Part shown: positions 32,066 to 35,729 of the stretch, piece after piece | Position numbering within the stretch: position 1 is the first letter of the stretch | How the letters are laid out: each line of letters begins with the position of its first letter | Origin: Rhizorhabdus sp. | GTDB lineage: Bacteria > Pseudomonadota > Alphaproteobacteria > Sphingomonadales > Sphingomonadaceae | NCBI RefSeq assembly: GCF_018006725.1 | Contig: NZ_JAGMXV010000020.1 | Location: 1-35,729 of the forward strand | Reading direction: 5' to 3' | Length of the DNA stretch: 35,729 nucleotides | The notes under the pieces: generated by a model | What the model was told of the DNA's origin: nothing | The model's database searches: none | Seen by the model: only the letters and a program-made list of their open reading frames with translations | Made by a program: the position numbers and the translations under genes

Positions 32066-33373
32066 ATGGCGGAAGATGTCCGGCAGGGCTGGCCCAGCGG
32101 TGGCGACGACACCGGCCGGCGCAACATGGAGCTTCTGCTCCAGCTGCGATGGATCGCGGTCGGTGGGCAGTTGTTCACGATCGCGGTCGTCCACGGGTTG
32201 CTGGACGTTCGGATCCCTCTCGTTCCCCTTCTGGTTGTCCCCGCACTGCTCGCGGCGATCAATCTTGTCAGCTGGCCGCTCATCCAGCGACGCGGCGCGG
32301 TCTCCAACGCCGAACTGACGATCGCGCTGCTGATCGACGTGGCGGCGCTCGCCTGGCAGCTTCACCATAGCGGCGGGCTCGACAATCCGTTTACATCGCT
32401 GTTCCTGCTGCAGGTCGTGATCGGCGCCATCCTGCTCGAACCCCGCTCGTCCTGGGGTATCGTCGCCGCGACCTTCCTTGCTCTGACCGCGCTGTCGCTC
32501 GATCCGCAACCGCTCGAACTTCCGGGGCGCTTCGCGGAGGATCCGATGCACCTCTATCTGCAGGGCAGCGTGGTCTGCTTCGCACTGATCGCGGTGCTGC
32601 TCGTGGCCTTCGTCGCGCGGATCAGCCGCAACCTGCGCGACCGCGATTCCTCGCTCGCCAAGGTGCGGCAGCGTGCCGCCGAGGAGGATCATATCGTTCG
32701 CATGGGCCTGCTGGCGTCCGGCGCAGCCCACGAACTGGGCACGCCGCTCTCCTCGCTGTCGGTGCTGATCGGCGACCTGAAGCGGATGCCGAAGCTGGCC
32801 GACGACCCCGACCTGCGCGAGGATCTGGCCGACATGGATGCCGCCGTGCAGCGCTGCAAGGCGATCGTCAGCGGCATATTGATGTCTGCGGGCGAGGCAC
32901 GCGGGGTGGCGCCTGCGGTCACGACGATGCGCAGTTTCCTCGACGGCATCGTCGAGGAATGGCGCACCATCCGCCGCGCGGGCGGGATCGATTATGTCGA
33001 CCGCTTCGGCGAGGATGTGCCGATTGTTTCCGACCCCGCACTCAAGCAGGTGCTGGGCAACATCATCGACAATGCGGCCGACTTCTCGCCCGACTGGGTC
33101 GGCATCACCGCGACGCGCGAGCAGGACGCGCTGATCCTGGAGATCGCCGACCGGGGGCCGGGCTTCGCGTCCGACATATTGTCTTCCTTCGGCCAGCCCT
33201 ATCGATCGACCAAGGGCAAGCCCGGCGGAGGCCTGGGCCTGTTCCTGCTGGTCAACGTCGTGCGCAAGCTTGGTGGCGAGGCGGAGGCGGGCAACCGCGA
33301 CGGGGGCGGGGCCTATGTGCGCGTGCGCCTGCCGATCGCGGCGCTCGCTTATGGCAAGGAGGCGCGGACATGA
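32066..33373 (+). CDS. regB: Redox-sensing histidine kinase, RegB/PrrB type
   Basis: 435 residues, starting three bases after the SURF1 stop. About six N-terminal membrane helices (25-185) include the ubiquinone-site heptad GGLDNPF (103-109), matching GGxxNPF of RegB. The H-box is ASGAAHELGTPLSSLSVL with phosphorylated His222. The redox-active cysteine of the dimerisation region is kept as Cys264 (VQRCKAIV), close to Cys265 of Rhodobacter RegB. ATPase motifs: NIIDNAADFSP (N), EIADRGPGF (G1), GGGLGLFLLVNVV (G2). RegB senses quinone redox state and oxygen and phosphorylates RegA. Location behind the quinol oxidase genes suggests direct feedback between oxidase and sensor. Confidence 0.94.
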   Translation: MAEDVRQGWPSGGDDTGRRNMELLLQLRWIAVGGQLFTIAVVHGLLDVRIPLVPLLVVPALLAAINLVSWPLIQRRGAVSNAELTIALLIDVAALAWQLHHSGGLDNPFTSLFLLQVVIGAILLEPRSSWGIVAATFLALTALSLDPQPLELPGRFAEDPMHLYLQGSVVCFALIAVLLVAFVARISRNLRDRDSSLAKVRQRAAEEDHIVRMGLLASGAAHELGTPLSSLSVLIGDLKRMPKLADDPDLREDLADMDAAVQRCKAIVSGILMSAGEARGVAPAVTTMRSFLDGIVEEWRTIRRAGGIDYVDRFGEDVPIVSDPALKQVLGNIIDNAADFSPDWVGITATREQDALILEIADRGPGFASDILSSFGQPYRSTKGKPGGGLGLFLLVNVVRKLGGEAEAGNRDGGGAYVRVRLPIAALAYGKEART

Positions 33374-33903
33374 CCGACCAGAAATTGCTGGTGATCGTCG
33401 AGGACGACACCGGCTTCGCCCGCACCCTGAAGCGCTCCTTCGAGCGGCGCGGCTATGGCGTCATCGTCGCGCACAGCCATGAGGAACTGGTCGAGCTGCT
33501 CGCGACGCACCGTCCGGGCTTCGCTGTGGTCGACCTCAAGCTGGGCGGCGCATCGGGGCTGGTCTGCGTGCAGACGCTGCGCGCGCTGGACGAGGCGATG
33601 AAGATCGTCGTGCTGACGGGCTTTGCCAGCATCGCCACGGCGGTCGAGGCGATCAAGCTCGGCGCCTCCTATTATCTCGCCAAGCCGTCGAACACCGACG
33701 ACATCGAGGCGGCCTTCGCCAAGACCGAGGGCGATCCCGATGCCGTCGTCGAGGGGCGCCAGTCCTCGATCAAGACGCTGGAGTGGGAGCATATCCACCA
33801 GACGCTGGTCGAAACCGACTTCAACATCTCCGAAACCGCCCGCCGGCTGGGCATGCACCGCCGCACGCTGGCCCGGAAGCTGGAGAAGCGGCAGCTTCGC
33901 TAG
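33370..33903 (+). CDS. regA: Response regulator RegA/PrrA/ActR type
   Basis: 177 residues, starting in an ATGA overlap with regB. The receiver domain (1-120) has the acidic pocket Glu11-Asp12-Asp13, phospho-acceptor Asp55 (AVVDLKLGG), Thr83 (VLTGFA) and Lys105 (LAKPSNTDDIEAAF). A proline-poor linker leads to a Fis-type helix-turn-helix at about 134-177: FNISETARRLGMHRRTLARKLEKR, where MHRRTLARKL is the recognition helix nearly constant in RegA homologues. RegA regulates respiration, carbon, nitrogen and photosynthesis genes according to redox state. Its stop codon shares the bases CTAG (33900-33903) with the stop of the convergent astD gene, so there is no intergenic space. Confidence 0.94.
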   Translation: MTDQKLLVIVEDDTGFARTLKRSFERRGYGVIVAHSHEELVELLATHRPGFAVVDLKLGGASGLVCVQTLRALDEAMKIVVLTGFASIATAVEAIKLGASYYLAKPSNTDDIEAAFAKTEGDPDAVVEGRQSSIKTLEWEHIHQTLVETDFNISETARRLGMHRRTLARKLEKRQLR

Positions 33904-35315
33904 AGTGCGAGGCCGTTGACCGGCACCGCCGCGACGCCATCGGCCTCGAAGCTGGCAATCGGATAGGCGCAATAGTCGGCGGCATAATAAGCGCTCGGCC
34001 GATGGTTGCCCGACGCGCCGAGCCCGCCGAACGGCATATTGCCTGCGGCCCCGGTCGTCGGCCGGTTGCGGTTGACGACCCCGGCGCGGCTTTCCTCGAC
34101 GAAGCGGGTCCACAGGGCTGCGTCGGCGCTGACGAGACCGGCGGACAGGCCATAGACGGTGTCATTGGCCGTGCGGATCGCGGCGTCGAAATCGGGTACC
34201 CGGATGATCTGCGCGACCGGCGCGAAGATTTCCTCGTCGGGCAGGGCGATGCCGGTCGTGTCGAGGATGGCGGGCGTGACGAAGGCATCGGAGCGGCCGG
34301 GAATGCGGTCGAAGCTGCGGATCGTGCGGGCGCCGGCGGCGACCATCGCCGCGACGCCCTGGCGCGCGCGGTCGGCTGCGGGCGCGGAGATCAACGGACC
34401 CATGAAGGCCTCGCCGGCTTCGTCCCAGGCCGCGATCGGGAGCCGGGCCGTCAGCGCTTCCAGAGCTTCCACGATCCGGTCGCCCATCGGCCCCTCGGGC
34501 ACGATGATCCGCCGTGCGCAGGAGCAGCGCTGGCCGGTCGTGACGAAGGCCGAATTGACGATGATCGAGGCGGCATCCTCGGGCGAATCCCACACGACCA
34601 GCGGGTTGTTGCCGCCCAGTTCGAGGGCCATGATCACATGCGGCCGGTCGACCAGCGCGCGTCGCAGCGCCGCGCCGCCCTGCGGCGATCCGGTGAACAG
34701 CAGTCCGTCGATATTCGACGCGACCAGTGTGCGCCCCGTGTCGGGGCCGCCCTGGACGATGCCCAGCAGTCCGGCGGGCAGGCCGGCATCCTGCCAGGCA
34801 GCCACCATCGCTTCGCCGATCGCGGGGGTCAGTTCGGACGGCTTGAACACCACTGCATTGCCCGCGAGCAGCGCGGGCACGATGTGGCCGTTCGGCAGAT
34901 GGCCGGGAAAATTATACGGCCCCAGCACCGCCATGACGCCGTGCCCGCGATGGCGCAGGACGGCGCGGCCAAAGGACATGTCGGCCGCGCGCTCGCCCGC
35001 GCGCTCGGCCATCGCCGCGATCGATATGTCGACCTTGCCGATCATCGAGCCGATTTCGGCGCGGGTTTCCCACAGCAGTTTGCCGGTCTCGCGCGACAGC
35101 AGTTCGGCAAGCGCCTCGCGACGCTCACCGAGTATCGCGGCATAGCGCTTGGCGACCGCAATACGCTCCTCGGCCGGGGCTGCGCGCCATGCGCCCAACG
35201 CCGCGCGGGCAGCTGCGACCGCGCGGGCGACGTCGGCCGGGCCGGAGACGGCACCGCGCCAGACGATCGCGCCGCTGGCGGGGTCGGTCGATACCAGTTC
35301 TTCCATCATCGTCAT
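33900..35315 (-). CDS. astD: N-succinylglutamate 5-semialdehyde dehydrogenase AstD
   Basis: 471 residues. ALDH-superfamily enzyme that oxidises succinylglutamate semialdehyde to succinylglutamate in the arginine succinyltransferase (AST) pathway. Catalytic landmarks: Asn135 in GPYNFPGHLPNGHIVPALLAGN (broken here after 20 residues in the family listing), Lys158 in FKPSELTP, Glu232 in LELGGNNPLV and nucleophile Cys264 in GQRCSCARR. The C-terminal GGLGASGNHRPSAYYAADYCAYP is typical of AstD rather than other aldehyde dehydrogenases. The start overlaps the astA stop (ATGA). It runs tail-to-tail into regA with a 4-base overlap. astB and astE are not in the window. Confidence 0.95.
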   Translation of the reverse strand: MTMMEELVSTDPASGAIVWRGAVSGPADVARAVAAARAALGAWRAAPAEERIAVAKRYAAILGERREALAELLSRETGKLLWETRAEIGSMIGKVDISIAAMAERAGERAADMSFGRAVLRHRGHGVMAVLGPYNFPGHLPNGHIVPALLAGNAVVFKPSELTPAIGEAMVAAWQDAGLPAGLLGIVQGGPDTGRTLVASNIDGLLFTGSPQGGAALRRALVDRPHVIMALELGGNNPLVVWDSPEDAASIIVNSAFVTTGQRCSCARRIIVPEGPMGDRIVEALEALTARLPIAAWDEAGEAFMGPLISAPAADRARQGVAAMVAAGARTIRSFDRIPGRSDAFVTPAILDTTGIALPDEEIFAPVAQIIRVPDFDAAIRTANDTVYGLSAGLVSADAALWTRFVEESRAGVVNRNRPTTGAAGNMPFGGLGASGNHRPSAYYAADYCAYPIASFEADGVAAVPVNGLAL

Positions 35316-35728
35316 CCGTTGCTGATCCTGATCCGGTCGTTGTCGCCGACGCCCAGCGCGCGGGCCGTGTCGGCATCGATCGTCGCGACGTCCTCATGCA
35401 CCGTCGCATGCGCCTGCACCGCGCGGAAGGCGTCGATGCCGACGGTCGAGAGAAGATGCGGTACCGCGTCGATGTCGGGCGTGCCGATGCCGACGCGAGC
35501 GACGCGGCTGGCGCGCAACGTGAGCAGATTGTCGCGGCCGCAGGTCATCGTCGGCCCGCCGTCGAAGATATCGATCAGGCCCGATGCCTCGAACCCCTCG
35601 CGCTCCAGCAGCCGCTTCGCCGCCTCGCCGTCGCGGTGGACGCGCCCGATCGCGCGACAGGCCTCGCCGTCGATCAGTTCGACATAGATCGGGTGGCGCG
35701 GGGCGAGGTCGAGGATGAACTGGCCGTC
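35312..35728 (-). CDS. astA: Arginine N-succinyltransferase AstA, C-terminal part (5' end outside window)
   Basis: The minus strand is open from the window edge to TGA at 35312-35314, giving 138 residues. Recognisable blocks are FILDLAPRHPIYVELI, AIGRVHRDGEAAKRLLEREG, FEASGLIDIFDGGPTMTC and the C-terminal HEDVATIDADTARALGVGDND, which match the second GNAT-like half of AstA. It transfers succinyl from succinyl-CoA to arginine, the first AST step, feeding AstB, AstC, AstD and AstE. Its stop overlaps the astD start (ATGA). The missing N-terminal ~200 residues lie to the right of the window. Confidence 0.92.
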   Translation of the reverse strand, partial: DGQFILDLAPRHPIYVELIDGEACRAIGRVHRDGEAAKRLLEREGFEASGLIDIFDGGPTMTCGRDNLLTLRASRVARVGIGTPDIDAVPHLLSTVGIDAFRAVQAHATVHEDVATIDADTARALGVGDNDRIRISNG

Positions 35729-35729
35729 G

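Noticed and set aside
33783..35687. 634-codon open frame antisense to astD and astA
   Set aside because: Composition is typical of a GC-bias shadow; AstD and AstA are clear on the other strand.

Overview
The window is chromosomal DNA of a high-GC alphaproteobacterium, most likely a member of the Sphingomonadaceae. The reasons are strong GC bias at third codon positions, dense ATGA-coupled genes, a CBP3-type cytochrome bc1 chaperone beside YceD, a sigma-54 glnK-amtB unit, a RegB/RegA pair, and GC-rich interspersed palindromes (3 copies). Genus is not resolvable by eye. No rRNA, tRNA, CRISPR array, insertion sequence or prophage was seen, and no gene-free stretch exceeds 300 bases.

Layout. 1-1121: tail of an arylsulfatase-like gene followed by its probable formylglycine-generating enzyme. 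1183-3224: tsaD-gpsA. 3231-4095: two copies of an inverted-repeat element flanking a small secreted protein. 4136-5817: bamE, diverging from the CBP3-like chaperone and yceD. 5828-9975, all on the minus strand: RNase H-like protein, SPOR lipoprotein, a third repeat copy, an orphan ABC ATPase and nadB. 10010-13528, plus strand: small exported protein, zf-CHCC protein, tldD, patatin, DUF924. 13648-15495: glnK-amtB with a textbook sigma-54 promoter and an intrinsic terminator. 15558-16250: an EEP-family hydrolase. 16272-20323, minus strand: Atm1-type exporter, RecQ and a DUF442 protein. 20464-22294: a stand-alone BLUF photoreceptor converging on a chemoreceptor that has almost no periplasmic part. 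22462-26953, minus strand: an MHS-type transporter, then the fused FO synthase fbiC translationally coupled to an F420:NADPH oxidoreductase homologue. 27046-33903: cyoABCD quinol oxidase, SURF1, RegB and RegA in one tightly packed series, preceded by an FNR/FixK-like box. 33900-35729: astD and the C-terminal part of astA (arginine succinyltransferase pathway), convergent with regA.

How the genes work together. The clearest functional block is the respiratory one: a bo3-type ubiquinol oxidase, its SURF1 assembly factor and a redox-sensing two-component system that keeps both the quinone-site motif and the redox cysteine, so the oxidase and a sensor of quinone-pool state probably share a transcript. 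The second notable block is deazaflavin (FO/F420) biosynthesis and use, which is patchy in Proteobacteria; only fbiC and an npdG-like gene are present here, so the remaining F420 genes must lie elsewhere or be absent. The rest is mostly housekeeping: tRNA t6A, glycerol-3-phosphate, NAD, BAM, ammonium uptake, RecQ.

Limits. Everything here was read by eye from sequence and remembered family motifs; no database search or structure calculation was run. Promoter and hairpin calls other than the sigma-54 site and the two T-tract terminators are tentative.
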